Assembly (NCBI RefSeq): GCF_022647325.1
Contig: NZ_CP071405.1
Location: 2,108,001-2,172,000 of the forward strand
Reading direction: 5' to 3'
Source: Pantoea deleyi
GTDB taxonomy: Bacteria > Pseudomonadota > Gammaproteobacteria > Enterobacterales > Enterobacteriaceae
DNA: 64,000 bases
Shown: positions 46,742-57,634 of the stretch, piece by piece
Layout of the letters: the number at the start of each line of letters is the position of its first letter
How positions within the stretch are numbered: the first letter of the stretch is position 1
Program-made: the position numbers and the translations under genes
Notes under the pieces: model-generated
Database searches by the model: none
What the model was told of the DNA's origin: nothing
The model's input: only the letters and a program-made list of their open reading frames with translations

Positions 46742-49266
46742 ACATTCCAACCGCGACTTACCGCATCCAGTTCCGTAACGGCATGACGTTTGACCGCGCG
46801 GCGGCGCTGGTGCCCTATCTGAAAACACTGGGGATCAGCCATCTCTATGCCTCGCCGATCTTCAGCGCGACTGCAGAGTCAACTCACGGCTATGACGTGA
46901 CCGACGTTAACCAGATCGAGCCGTCGATCGGCGGCCGCGAAGGTTTTGACCGCATGGCCGCCGCCCTGAAGGCCGCCGGGCTGGGGCTGATCCTGGATAT
47001 TGTGCCTAACCATATGGCCGCCTCGCTGGAGAACCCCTGGTGGCGCGATGTGATCGAGCATGGCGAACAGAGCCGCTACGCGCACTATTTTGATATCGAC
47101 TGGTCACGCCGCCTGACGCTGCCGTTCCTCGGCGACACCTTTGAGGCGGAGCTGGAAAAGGGCGACATCCGCGTGCAGCGCGACCCAGAGACGGGCAAAC
47201 CGGCGCTGGCCTACTTCGACAACCTCTATCCGCTGGCCCCGCACACCTGGCAGGATCGCGAGGAGGCGGTACTGGCCCTGCGCGACGCCGCCGACATCGC
47301 GGCCCTGCATGACCAGCAGCCGTGGCGGCTGATGTCATGGCGCGATGCCCCCAGCGACCTCTCCTACCGCCGCTTCTTTGAAGTGACCGGACTGGTGGGC
47401 GTGCGCGTGGAAGATCCCGCCGTCTTCGATGCCGCCCACCAGCTGATCCTCGAACTGGTCCACAGCGGCGCGGTGCAGGGATTGCGTGTGGACCATGTGG
47501 ATGGCCTGGCCGATCCGCACGGTTACCTGGCGCAGTTACGCCAGGCGGCAGGCCCCGACTGCTATCTCACCGTGGAGAAGATTCTGGGCGACGATGAGCA
47601 GCTGCCTGACGCATGGCCGGTATCCGGCACCACCGGCTATGAGTTTATGGCCGCCCTCGCCAACCTGCTGGTCGACAGCGAGCGGCTGAGCGGCCTGCGC
47701 AGGGCGTATCAGGCGGTGATCGGCAAAACCGTAGATATGAAAGCGGAGCTGCGCGCGGCCAAGCTGCTGATGGCGAACCGCAATTTCGCCGGTGAGTTTA
47801 ACCGTCTGCTGCAGCTGGCTCTGAAGATTGCTGACACCGGCGGCACGCCGCAGCCGGAAACGCCCCTGAAAAATGCGCTGCGCGAACTGCTGGTGGCGTT
47901 CCCGGTCTATCGCACCTACGGCACGCCGGAGGGGCTGACGCCTGCCGATACCGCGCTGCTGGAGCAGGTCGTGACGCAGGTCAAGGCCAGCGCGCATGCG
48001 CCCGACAGCCAGGCGCTCGACTTCCTCACCGCGATTCTGCGAGCGGAAACGGCCGACTCAACCCGCGACGATGCCAGCCAGTTCCGTACCCGCTTCCAGC
48101 AGCTGACCGGGCCGCTGATGGCAAAATCGGTGGAAGATACCCTTTTCTTCCGTCAGCACATGGCGCTGGCGCTGAATGAGGTCGGCGCTGAGCCGCTGGC
48201 GCGTCACTTCTCGCTGGATCAGTTTCACGCCGAGATGCAGGCACGACGCGAGCACCAGCCCGATGCGCTCTCCGGTACCTCCACACATGACACCAAGCGC
48301 GGCGAGGATGCCCGTGCCCGCCTCTATACCCTGACCGAAGCGCCGCAGCGCTGGGCCGACGGCGTGAGCCGCTGGCGCGCGATGAACGCGGACAAGGTGG
48401 TGCGCCTGAAAGATGGCCCGGCACCCGAACCCGCCGTGGAGTGGATGCTGTATGAGGCGCTGGCGGGTGTCTGGCCGACCGATTTGCAGCCGCAGGATGC
48501 GGAAGGTCTGGCGGCGCTGGAAGCGCGCTTTGTCGTCTATGTAGAGAAAGCCCTGCGTGAAGCCAAACTGCGTACCGACTGGGCCGATAACAACGACGCC
48601 TATGAAGAGGCGGTGCTGGGCTATGCGCGTCACCTGCTCGCGCCGGCCAACCGCGCCTTCCTGGAGGAGTTCTGTGCATCGCTGCAGCCCTTTATGCGTG
48701 CCGGACTGGTCAACAGCCTGACGCAGACGGTGGTGAAACTCACCGCGCCGGGCGTACCCGATATCTATCAGGGCAGCGAGGCGCTGGACTTCAGCCTCGT
48801 CGATCCCGACAACCGTCGCGAGCCCGATTTCGATGCGCTGGCGGCGATGCTTGAGACGCCACGGTACGACGACGGCGAAGCGCACTGGCTGCGCGGCCAG
48901 GTCAATCAGCAGGCGATCGTCAGAGTGCTGACGCTGCGTCAGGAGCAGCCTGATCTGTTCCGCCGTGGCGACTATCTGCCGCTCTCCGCAGAGGGCGCGC
49001 AGCAGGATAAGGTGCTGGCCTTTGCCCGCACTCTCCAGCAACAGGCGGTGATCGTCGTCGTCTCGCGCCGGGTCTTTGACCTGCTGCCGGACAATCTCGA
49101 TCAGCCACCGGCAGAACGCTGGGCTGAGACGCATCTCGCCCTGCCGGCCGCCCTGAGCCAGCGCACCTATCGCGACCGGCTGACCGGCAAAACGCTGGCC
49201 GTGGCGGATGAGTTACCGCTTTCGGCGCTGGCGTCGCAGTGGTGCGCCGTCCTGGTGGCGGAGTAA
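46738..49266 (+). CDS. treY: Maltooligosyltrehalose synthase TreY
   Basis: Converts the reducing-end glucose of a maltodextrin to a trehalosyl unit. 842 residues starting TATYRIQFRNGMTFDRA, with DIVPNHMA (~83), the catalytic Asp in GLRVDHVDGLADP (~250), Glu in YLTVEKIL and the STHDTKRGEDARAR signature (~515) typical of TreY. ATGA overlap with treZ shows coupling. There is no strong terminator before glgX, 57 nt on, so the three genes are probably one operon. Confidence 0.96.
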   Translation: MNIPTATYRIQFRNGMTFDRAAALVPYLKTLGISHLYASPIFSATAESTHGYDVTDVNQIEPSIGGREGFDRMAAALKAAGLGLILDIVPNHMAASLENPWWRDVIEHGEQSRYAHYFDIDWSRRLTLPFLGDTFEAELEKGDIRVQRDPETGKPALAYFDNLYPLAPHTWQDREEAVLALRDAADIAALHDQQPWRLMSWRDAPSDLSYRRFFEVTGLVGVRVEDPAVFDAAHQLILELVHSGAVQGLRVDHVDGLADPHGYLAQLRQAAGPDCYLTVEKILGDDEQLPDAWPVSGTTGYEFMAALANLLVDSERLSGLRRAYQAVIGKTVDMKAELRAAKLLMANRNFAGEFNRLLQLALKIADTGGTPQPETPLKNALRELLVAFPVYRTYGTPEGLTPADTALLEQVVTQVKASAHAPDSQALDFLTAILRAETADSTRDDASQFRTRFQQLTGPLMAKSVEDTLFFRQHMALALNEVGAEPLARHFSLDQFHAEMQARREHQPDALSGTSTHDTKRGEDARARLYTLTEAPQRWADGVSRWRAMNADKVVRLKDGPAPEPAVEWMLYEALAGVWPTDLQPQDAEGLAALEARFVVYVEKALREAKLRTDWADNNDAYEEAVLGYARHLLAPANRAFLEEFCASLQPFMRAGLVNSLTQTVVKLTAPGVPDIYQGSEALDFSLVDPDNRREPDFDALAAMLETPRYDDGEAHWLRGQVNQQAIVRVLTLRQEQPDLFRRGDYLPLSAEGAQQDKVLAFARTLQQQAVIVVVSRRVFDLLPDNLDQPPAERWAETHLALPAALSQRTYRDRLTGKTLAVADELPLSALASQWCAVLVAE

Positions 49267-49323
49267 CGCCGGCCTGCATTCCTTTATTACGCGTCACTCT
49301 GTTCACTGAATAACGAGGCATGA

Positions 49324-51399
<2,076 letters not shown>

Positions 51400-51430
51400 A
51401 GCTGAATCGGGTTAAAAACCGCGCATCAGG

Positions 51431-51451
51431 CGCAGCGTATTCTGCGCTGCG
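51431..51451 (+). other. Hairpin after glgX
   Basis: CGCAGCG-TATTCTG-CGCTGCG, about 30 nt after the glgX stop, followed by CTTGAATTT, a poor U-tract. It may act as a weak terminator. Confidence 0.4.
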
Positions 51452-51525
51452 CTTGAATTTCTGGCGATCGTTGCCAGGCTTAACCGGTTGTTAATTGTGA
51501 AAATTGATGCTGATAAGGAGGCATA

Positions 51526-52290
51526 ATGTCCAGATTTACGCAGAAAGTTGTGGTTGTGACAGGTGCCGGATCCGGCATTGGTGAGGCCAGCGCGAAGCGC
51601 TTCGCTGAGGAAGGGGCATCCGTGGTGCTGGTGGGCCGCACCGCGCAGAAACTGGAAGAGACGCTGGCCGGCATGACGGCGGGCGATCATCTGGTGGCGG
51701 CCTGCGATGTCTCAGACGCTGAGCAGGTTAAACAGCTGTCAGAAAAGGTGCTGGAGAAGTATGGCCGTGTTGACGTGCTGGTCAACAACGCCGGGGTTAT
51801 CGTACAGGGTCGCGTGCATGAAGTCGGACTCGACGCATGGAAAACCCTGATGAAGACCGACCTGGATGGCGTGTTCTACGGCGTGCACTACTTCATGCCT
51901 GCCCTGCTGAAGAGCAAAGGCAATGTGGTTAACATCTCCTCGGTGTCAGGCCTGGGGGGTGACTGGGGCATGAGCATCTACAATGCGGCGAAAGGCGCGA
52001 TTACTAACTTTACCCGCGCACTGGCGATGGACTACGGCGCAGATGGCGTGCGCGTCAACGCGATCTGCCCCGGCTTTACCTTTACCGATCTGACCGAAGA
52101 GGCTAAAAACGACCCGGCCCTGCTGGAGCGTTTCTACGATCGCATCCCGCTGCGCCGTGCGGGTGAAGCGGACGATATCGCCCGTGCCATTCTGTTTGTT
52201 GCCAGCGAAGAAGCCAGTTATATCACCGGCGTCAATCTTCCGGTCGATGGCGGCCTGACGGCCTCAAATGGCCAGCCTAAACAGGCCTGA
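51526..52290 (+). CDS. Short-chain dehydrogenase/reductase
   Basis: 254-residue classical SDR with NAD(P) motif TGAGSGIGEASA (~11-22), NNAGVIVQG (~86), the active-site Ser in NISSVSGLGG and YNAAKGA (Tyr ~155, Lys ~159), and the ICPGFTFTDL segment after strand 6. The start at 51526 follows AAGGAGG. It has its own intrinsic terminator. The substrate cannot be read from sequence; it could be a 3-oxoacyl or sugar/alcohol dehydrogenase. Its closeness to the glgX end may be incidental. Confidence 0.9.
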   Translation: MSRFTQKVVVVTGAGSGIGEASAKRFAEEGASVVLVGRTAQKLEETLAGMTAGDHLVAACDVSDAEQVKQLSEKVLEKYGRVDVLVNNAGVIVQGRVHEVGLDAWKTLMKTDLDGVFYGVHYFMPALLKSKGNVVNISSVSGLGGDWGMSIYNAAKGAITNFTRALAMDYGADGVRVNAICPGFTFTDLTEEAKNDPALLERFYDRIPLRRAGEADDIARAILFVASEEASYITGVNLPVDGGLTASNGQPKQA

Positions 52291-52297
52291 TTTTCCG

Positions 52298-52323
52298 GGC
52301 AGCGTTCTGACGCTGCCTTTTTT
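52298..52323 (+). terminator. Intrinsic terminator of the SDR gene
   Basis: GGCAGCG-TTCTGA-CGCTGCC followed by six Ts. Confidence 0.9.
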
Positions 52324-52399
52324 ATTCTGAACAGCCCGCCCGCTTATTTCTTTTATTCCCGCGAATTCTGCTCTGTCGCCGAAGCCTTATTCTGTCCAG

Positions 52400-52675
52400 T
52401 TAATGACGGGGAGTATGACGGGTAGGCGTGGCCGCGCGCGCCGGTTTAATTGCCGTGCTGCTGCTGGTCGGGCAAATAAAGGTGCTCAGGCAGGCATTAC
52501 ATAATATGGCATTAGCGTGATGTATTTTCGCCACCGCCAGCGCCTGCTGCCGGGTATAAAGTGAACCAATAAAAACACGCCTGTCGTTTTTAGACAGATT
52601 AACGCAACCTTCTTTGTGTAAAATCCATCCACCCATGGGACGCGGGCACAGATAATAATAGCTGGCTTTGAGCAT
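52400..52675 (-). CDS. Small Cys/His-rich hypothetical protein, 91 aa
   Basis: Begins MLKASYYYLCPRPMGGWILH, then EGCVNL, RVFIGSLYTRQQALAVAK and CNACLSTFICPTSSS. The order of Cys and His residues (Cys10, His20, Cys24, Cys59, Cys62) could hold a metal, and the IGSLYT-x2-QALAVAK segment is reminiscent of small enterobacterial proteins of unknown function. The C-terminus is Thr/Pro-rich and low-complexity. The start at 52675 has no strong ribosome site. Confidence 0.6.
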   Translation of the reverse strand: MLKASYYYLCPRPMGGWILHKEGCVNLSKNDRRVFIGSLYTRQQALAVAKIHHANAILCNACLSTFICPTSSSTAIKPARAATPTRHTPRH

Positions 52676-53055
52676 GGCAGTTCATCCTGATAGTTGCTGT
52701 ATGTGTCGTAAAAAACGAACCAAAATTGGTAAGAGTTTTTTTTGTAATCTGAAGCATAATTAAACTAACTGAGAATTATCCCTAAAACCACTTTATTAGA
52801 TGCGCAGAACCGACTTTGAGAATATGCCCTTTTCTGCCTCCGCTATCGCTTCAGACCAGCAACATACTGGACTTCGCCGATTCCCTTCACAACCCCGCTT
52901 TCATTTGCCGGGCTAATCGATCAATAAACCGGCGAAAAAATCATTAACCCTGTAAAAACAACGTTATAAATAAAAAACCGGCAGGCCATTTCTGAGATCG
53001 CGCTCACGTTTGATTAGCCAGGATGGCGAACAAAAGCGGCTCCGCAGGGGTATTT
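52676..53055. other. Gap after the Cys/His-rich gene
   Basis: No credible gene. It is AT-rich at 52690-52810, with a T9 tract (52737-52745), and otherwise unremarkable. Confidence 0.45.
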
Positions 53056-53151
53056 ATGAGGATTGATAAACTGAGGCTGAAAATCGTAAAACGGGCCTGG
53101 CTGGCCCTGCTCCGCGCGGGGCCGGAGATCGCCACGTCAGCAGCTTATTAA
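53056..53151 (+). CDS. Candidate 31-aa cationic amphipathic peptide ORF
   Basis: An ATG at 53056 behind AGGGGTATTT opens 31 codons to TAA (MRIDKLRLKIVKRAW..., then LALLRAGPEIATSAAY). The first half is Arg/Lys-rich and would form an amphipathic helix. A CAGCCGGG/CCCGGCTG hairpin (53154-53179) follows immediately, compatible with a stand-alone small message. No similarity is recognised; a chance ORF cannot be ruled out. Confidence 0.3.
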   Translation: MRIDKLRLKIVKRAWLALLRAGPEIATSAAY

Positions 53152-53186
53152 AACAGCCGGGCGTAATTCATCCCGGCTGGCTTGAA

Positions 53187-53210
53187 AAAGTAAAACGATC
53201 GGTTTACTTT
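53187..53210. promoter_or_regulatory. 24-bp palindromic operator before the TetR gene
   Basis: AAAGTAAAACGATCGGTTTACTTT is a near-perfect dyad (one mismatched pair either side of the CGATCG centre). It ends 3 nt before the TetR ATG at 53214, so binding would block initiation of transcription or translation. It likely is the autoregulatory site of the TetR protein that follows. Confidence 0.7.
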
Positions 53211-53213
53211 TAA

Positions 53214-53756
53214 ATGATGAAAAAGAGAGATGATATCCTGCAGGCCGCCGAGCGGCTCTTCTATACCCATGGCTTCCATGCCACCAGTACCGATCAGCTC
53301 TGTCGCGAAGCGGGCGTCTCAACGCGCACGCTTTATCATCACTTCGCCTCCCGCGAAGCCCTCACCGCCGCGGTGCTTGACGCCCGTGAGCAGCGCTTTA
53401 TGGCCGACCTGCTGCCCGCGCAACAGCCGGAGGCCATCGCCCATCTGTTTAGGGTGCTGGAAACGTGGACGGCGACCAACGGCGCGCGGGGCTGCTTCTT
53501 TCTCAAGGCCTGGGGCGAATATGCCGAGCGGGACCGGGATCTGGCGTCGCAGACGCTGGCCTTCCGCACGACGATGCGCACGTACATTACGCACTGCGTG
53601 ACGCATCAGCGTGGCCAGGCCAGTCAGCCGCTGAGTGATGCCATCTGGATGCTGTTTGAGGGGGCTATTACCACGGCGCTGATTATCGGCCCTGACGCTG
53701 CCCGGCAGGCGGCGCAGGTCGCCCGTCAGTTGCTGCAGAGCGGTGCGGCCAGATGA
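53214..53756 (+). CDS. TetR-family regulator of the MFS pump
   Basis: 180 residues; MMKKRDDILQAAERLFYTHG opens the TetR domain, with the recognition-helix region TSTDQLCREAGVSTRTLYHHF (in two parts). The remainder is a short ligand domain. It is translationally coupled to the MFS gene (ATGA overlap at 53753), so it probably represses a two-gene operon from the palindrome ending 3 bp before its start. No ribosome site is visible in the 20 bp upstream because the palindrome occupies them, so start choice between 53214 and 53217 is uncertain. Confidence 0.9.
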   Translation: MMKKRDDILQAAERLFYTHGFHATSTDQLCREAGVSTRTLYHHFASREALTAAVLDAREQRFMADLLPAQQPEAIAHLFRVLETWTATNGARGCFFLKAWGEYAERDRDLASQTLAFRTTMRTYITHCVTHQRGQASQPLSDAIWMLFEGAITTALIIGPDAARQAAQVARQLLQSGAAR

Positions 53757-54904
53757 GATCGGCCACCCGTGCCCTGGCCGTGACCGGCTTCAGCCTGATT
53801 GCCGTGACCTACGGCATGGCCCGCTTTTCGTGGGGACTGATACTGCCCGCTGTCGCAGCGGATATTCCGTTCAGCCCGCAGCAGGCAGGGGTGCTCTCCG
53901 CCTGCAGTTTTGTCGCCTACTGCCTGACGATCCTTACCGCCGCCGCGCTGGCCGCGCGCTATGGTGCCCGGCTCACAGCGTTGCTGGCCGCCCTCAGTGC
54001 CGCGTCAGGTCTGCTGCTGCTCGCCTGTGCCGCGTCGCCGCTGGTGCTGGCGACCGGGCTCTTTGTTGCCGGATTAAGTTCCGGTCTGGCTTCGCCCGCG
54101 CTGGCCGCAGCGGTCAGTGAGCGGATCCCGGCGGATGCCCAGCCACGCATCAACACCCTGATCAATGCCGGAACCAGCGCGGGTATTATCCTGACCGTGG
54201 TGATTCTCAGCGTGCTGCCCGGTGGCTGGCGGAGTGCCTGCCTGCTGTTCGCCCTGCTGTCGCTGGCCAGCCTGCTGCCGGTGATGCGCGTGCTGCCCGC
54301 CTGTGCGTCGGGTCGCGCCGCCAGCACGCGTCGCGGCTACCGGCATCTGTTCCGTCGCGCCATGCTTCGGCTGACGGGCATTGCGCTGATGTCGGGTCTG
54401 GCCAGCGCGGCCTGGTGGAGCTTCGGCTCTGCACTGCTGCGCCAGCATGTCGGCGTGGATGCAGAAACCGCCCGGTTCCTCTGGCTGGTCGCTGGCGGCG
54501 CGGGCATTCTGGGTGCCGCAACCGGCCCGCTCGCGGCCCGTATCGGGCTGAACGGCGTGTATCGGCTGTCACTGTGCGGAATGGCACTGCCGTTGCTGGT
54601 GCTGGCCTTCAGCCGGGGTGAATCCGGCGGGTTACTGATTGCGGTGGCCTGCTGCGGCGCGGGATATGTGACCCTGTCGGGCGTGCTGCTGGTGTGGGGC
54701 GCACGCGTCGTCGCTGACGATCCGGCCACGGGCGTCGGCGTGCTGTTTTTTATGCTGGCTGTGGGTCAGGTGGTGGGATCGCTGCTGTTTGGTCAGCTCT
54801 ACGCCGGGCTGGGTGCCGTCACGGCACTCACGCTGTTTGCGGTCAGTGCCCTGCTGTTGCTGTTTATCGTCCCCGCCCGGACGAGCGGCGCATCAGATAA
54901 CTGA
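53753..54904 (+). CDS. MFS transporter (YbfB/YjiJ-type)
   Basis: 383-residue, 12-TM major facilitator protein. FSLIAVTYGMARFSWGLILPA (split) near the start and VLSACSFVAYCLTILTAAAL follow the MFS_4/YbfB pattern, with repeated Ala/Leu/Gly-rich helices and the RYGARL loop after TM2. It is the structural gene of the TetR-controlled pair, so an efflux role is likely, but substrate and direction are unknown. The rest of the operon end (54905-55049) shows no terminator. Confidence 0.87.
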   Translation: MRSATRALAVTGFSLIAVTYGMARFSWGLILPAVAADIPFSPQQAGVLSACSFVAYCLTILTAAALAARYGARLTALLAALSAASGLLLLACAASPLVLATGLFVAGLSSGLASPALAAAVSERIPADAQPRINTLINAGTSAGIILTVVILSVLPGGWRSACLLFALLSLASLLPVMRVLPACASGRAASTRRGYRHLFRRAMLRLTGIALMSGLASAAWWSFGSALLRQHVGVDAETARFLWLVAGGAGILGAATGPLAARIGLNGVYRLSLCGMALPLLVLAFSRGESGGLLIAVACCGAGYVTLSGVLLVWGARVVADDPATGVGVLFFMLAVGQVVGSLLFGQLYAGLGAVTALTLFAVSALLLLFIVPARTSGASDN

Positions 54905-55049
54905 GCGGCGTCAATAAACGCGTCAAGGCAGCATGACAACTCGTTATAGCGTCACTCCGCCTGGCCGTATCTGATATATCGGCCCGACGATGGACGCGAA
55001 ACATGCTGGCGCGGTCTCTGTCCCGCTGAATAAAAAGAGATAACGTAAA

Positions 55050-55286
55050 TCAGATCGCCCGGATATTTTTAACCCGCGGATTCACTTTCTGCTGGAGAAG
55101 ATCTTCTTCGGGTCCCAGATAATAAGGCACCGCACACTGCCGGCCATCTTTAGTAAATATAATCTGGTTATCATGCAGCAATAACGCCGTGAAATGACCC
55201 AGCACGACGCCATTTAATTCAAAGCAATGATTTCTGGCCGCACGCAGCCCCTGCTGATTATTCAGAAAATCAACGAATCGCAACAC
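55050..55286 (-). CDS. Hypothetical protein, 78 aa
   Basis: Not recognised. The GTG at 55286 was preferred to an upstream start because AAGGAGG lies 6 nt before it. The sequence starts MLRFVDFLNNQQGLRAARNH and continues FELNGVVLGHFTALLLHDNQ, and the C-terminal QQKVNPRVKNIRAI is basic. It is alone on the minus strand, with the 264-bp gap 55287-55550 upstream holding only AT-rich sequence. Confidence 0.55.
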   Translation of the reverse strand: MLRFVDFLNNQQGLRAARNHCFELNGVVLGHFTALLLHDNQIIFTKDGRQCAVPYYLGPEEDLLQQKVNPRVKNIRAI

Positions 55287-55550
55287 GCTGCGCCTCCTTA
55301 TAATATATTCGCCTGACCGGAACCGCAGAGATAATAGCCGCAACCCGGACCGGGATCATCCGGCGGCCGTTTTTTTCAGAATAGGCTTATCACGGATTCA
55401 TTCATGCTGTTTATCCGGCCTGACCGTTTCCTGGCGATCGCCAGCCCGCCTCCCGGCTGGCGCGGCTGTCATAAAAAGATCGCAGACTTTCATATTTGTA
55501 TTGCGTCCTCCGCCCGCCCGCTATAACGTTGCTTTTCAACCCTGTGCAGC

Positions 55551-56108
55551 ATGTCGGAACCCCATACAAACGTGGAAATTTTTGATGCAGAGCCTCGTCA
55601 CATCGCAGCGATTCAACAGATCTATGCCTGGCATGTTCTGAACGGTACCGGCTCTTTTGAGACAGTACCGCCCGACGTCACCGAAATCGGTGAGCGGATG
55701 CAAAAGATTCAGCAGGCGGGCCTGCCCTGGTTTATCGCCGTCAGCGACGGCGTGGTATGCGGCTTCTGCTATCTGGCGCCCTACCGTCCCCGCCACGCCT
55801 ACCGGCATACGCTGGAAGATTCGATCTATATCGATCCCGGCTTTCAGCAGCGCGGCGTCGGTTCAGGCCTGCTGAAGCACGCTATCCGGTGGGCTGAGCA
55901 GGCCGGATATCGCCAGCTGATTGCCAATGTCGGCGACAGCGAGAATCGCGGTTCCATCGCGGTGCACCGTGCTGCGGGTTTTGAGACCACCGGTATTCTG
56001 CGCGCGGTGGGGTTCAAACAGGGACGCTGGCTGGATACCGTTTTTATGCAGCGGGCGCTGGGATTAGGCGACTCCGCGCTGCCGGCAGGCAGCGAAACGC
56101 CACTGTAA
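55551..56108 (+). CDS. GNAT-family N-acetyltransferase (phosphinothricin/methionine-sulfoximine type)
   Basis: 185 residues. Acetyl-CoA binding motif DPGFQQRGVGSGLLKHAIRWA (split, Q/R-x-x-G-x-G/A, ~100-118). The N-terminus (EPRHIAAIQQIYAWHVLNGTGSFET in two parts) and the WLDTVFMQRAL end follow the YncA/MnaT and PAT/Bar pattern that acetylates L-Met sulfone or phosphinothricin. Substrate is inferred. The ribosome site is poor. A complex hairpin separates it from the photoreceptor gene. Confidence 0.88.
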   Translation: MSEPHTNVEIFDAEPRHIAAIQQIYAWHVLNGTGSFETVPPDVTEIGERMQKIQQAGLPWFIAVSDGVVCGFCYLAPYRPRHAYRHTLEDSIYIDPGFQQRGVGSGLLKHAIRWAEQAGYRQLIANVGDSENRGSIAVHRAAGFETTGILRAVGFKQGRWLDTVFMQRALGLGDSALPAGSETPL

Positions 56109-56116
56109 CTGGAATG

Positions 56117-56166
56117 AACACACCCGACCTCGTTCTCCGCAGGAGAACCTTCTGGTAAGGTGTGTT
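56117..56166 (+). other. Nested hairpins between the acetyltransferase and BLUF-EAL genes
   Basis: Outer stem AACACACC (56117-56124) with GGTGTGTT (56159-56166), enclosing GTTCTCC-GCA-GGAGAAC (56132-56148). No U-tract; it lies 30 nt before the photoreceptor start and could bind a regulator or shape the leader. Confidence 0.5.
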
Positions 56167-56196
56167 AACAAAAAATAAAAAATCCCGGAAACCGTT

Positions 56197-57408
56197 ATGT
56201 TGTCGACAATCATCTATCGCAGCCACATTACTGAACATGTGAAGCTTGAGACTCTGGCTGATCTGGCGCGTAAAGCGAACAGTATCAACCGCTCATCAAG
56301 CGTCACCGGCATTTTACTGTTCAATGGCACGCATTTCTTCCAGCTGCTGGAAGGCCCGGAGGCAGCAGTCAAAGCGGTTTACAGCCGGATTTGCCGGGAT
56401 CCGCGCCACCATAATCTGGTTGAGCTGCTGCGCGATTACGCGCCGTCGCGCCGCTTTGGTCACGTCGGCATGGAGCTGTTCGATCTGCGGCAGCATGACA
56501 AAGAGCGGGTGCTGGAAGCGGTTCTGGAAAAATGTACCAGTAAGTTTCAGATGACCTATACCGACCGGGCGCTGCAGTTCCTGCGTACCTTTGTCGAGGC
56601 ACGGGAAAAAGAGAACTATTTTGAGATCCCCGCCGCCAGCAACTGGCAGTTCATTCGCGATGCGTCAGAACAGCGTGCAGGCGACGCGGCGCTGGTGGAT
56701 GCAGATGCGATCACCTTCGCTTTCCAGCCCATCGTGGATCCCTTTGCCTGTGAAATTGTCTCGCTGGAGGCCCTGCTGCGCGGCCCGCGCGGGGAATCCC
56801 CGCTCGACTATTTTGCCCGGCTGACACGCGATGAGCTTTATCTGGTCGATCTGAGATCGAAAAAGAACGCCTTTGCTCAGGCGCAAAAGCTGGGCATTGA
56901 GGGAATGACGCTGTCGATCAATCTGCTGCCGATGACCCTGGTCACCGTACCTGACGCCGTGACCTTTTTGCTGAAGGAGATTGCGGCGCACGGTCTGGTG
57001 CCGGAGCAGGTCATGGTGGAATTCACCGAGAACGAGATTATTTCCCAGCCTGAAGCCTTTGAAGCCGCTATCAGGCAGCTGAAGGCCGCCGGTATCAGCC
57101 TGGCGCTGGATGATTTTGGTGCCGGGTTTGCCGGGCTGTCGCTGCTGACCCGCATCCAGCCAGACAAGATCAAGATCGACCGCGCCATTATCTCGGATGT
57201 GCATAAAAGCGGCCCCAAACAGGCGATCATTCATGCCATTCTGAAGTGCTGCGCCTCACTGGAGATTGGCGTGATCGCCGAAGGCATCGAACAACCGGAA
57301 GAGTGGATGTGGCTGGAAGCGGCCGGTGTGACGCAGTTCCAGGGGTTTCTGTTCTCTAAACCGGAACTCAATGGCATCGGGGCGGTGGCCTGGCCGGAGC
57401 TGAACTGA
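56197..57408 (+). CDS. bluF: BLUF-EAL photoreceptor, candidate active c-di-GMP phosphodiesterase (BluF/BlrP1-like)
   Basis: 403 residues. BLUF domain at 1-~95: Tyr7 in STIIYRSHI, Asn at ~30 in RKANSINRSS, and Gln49 in HFFQLLEG are the flavin-site residues. A linker then the EAL domain (~165-400): SLEALLRG, NLLPMTL, EFTENEI, LALDDFGAGFAGLSLL, PDKIKIDR, IAEGIEQPEEW and FQGFLFSKP. The spacer and flanking residues follow E. coli BluF closely, but E. coli has EAI, DHFG, KIS and AMGV at those positions and has lost PDE activity; here EAL, DDFG, KID and AEGIE are all present. No bluR-like gene is in the window. Confidence 0.9.
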   Translation: MLSTIIYRSHITEHVKLETLADLARKANSINRSSSVTGILLFNGTHFFQLLEGPEAAVKAVYSRICRDPRHHNLVELLRDYAPSRRFGHVGMELFDLRQHDKERVLEAVLEKCTSKFQMTYTDRALQFLRTFVEAREKENYFEIPAASNWQFIRDASEQRAGDAALVDADAITFAFQPIVDPFACEIVSLEALLRGPRGESPLDYFARLTRDELYLVDLRSKKNAFAQAQKLGIEGMTLSINLLPMTLVTVPDAVTFLLKEIAAHGLVPEQVMVEFTENEIISQPEAFEAAIRQLKAAGISLALDDFGAGFAGLSLLTRIQPDKIKIDRAIISDVHKSGPKQAIIHAILKCCASLEIGVIAEGIEQPEEWMWLEAAGVTQFQGFLFSKPELNGIGAVAWPELN

Positions 57409-57634
57409 CCCCTGCGATTTGGATGAATTTATCATCACCCGCCTTGCTGGATCATCCGGCCGCTGCTAAATAATTAACAGCGCCGGAAGATCATCTTTCT
57501 GTCATCTTCCCGCGGCAGAGTCAGTTATTACCCCATCAGTGATTAAATGTTTAGCAGTCAGATGTTCAGTGTTTAGGCCAGCGCAACGCGCCATGCGTGC
57601 GACGTGACTCCAGGGACAGCATTTGAGGAACTGA

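Noticed and set aside
48058..49134. 358-codon minus-strand ORF
   Set aside because: Antisense to treY; shadow frame.
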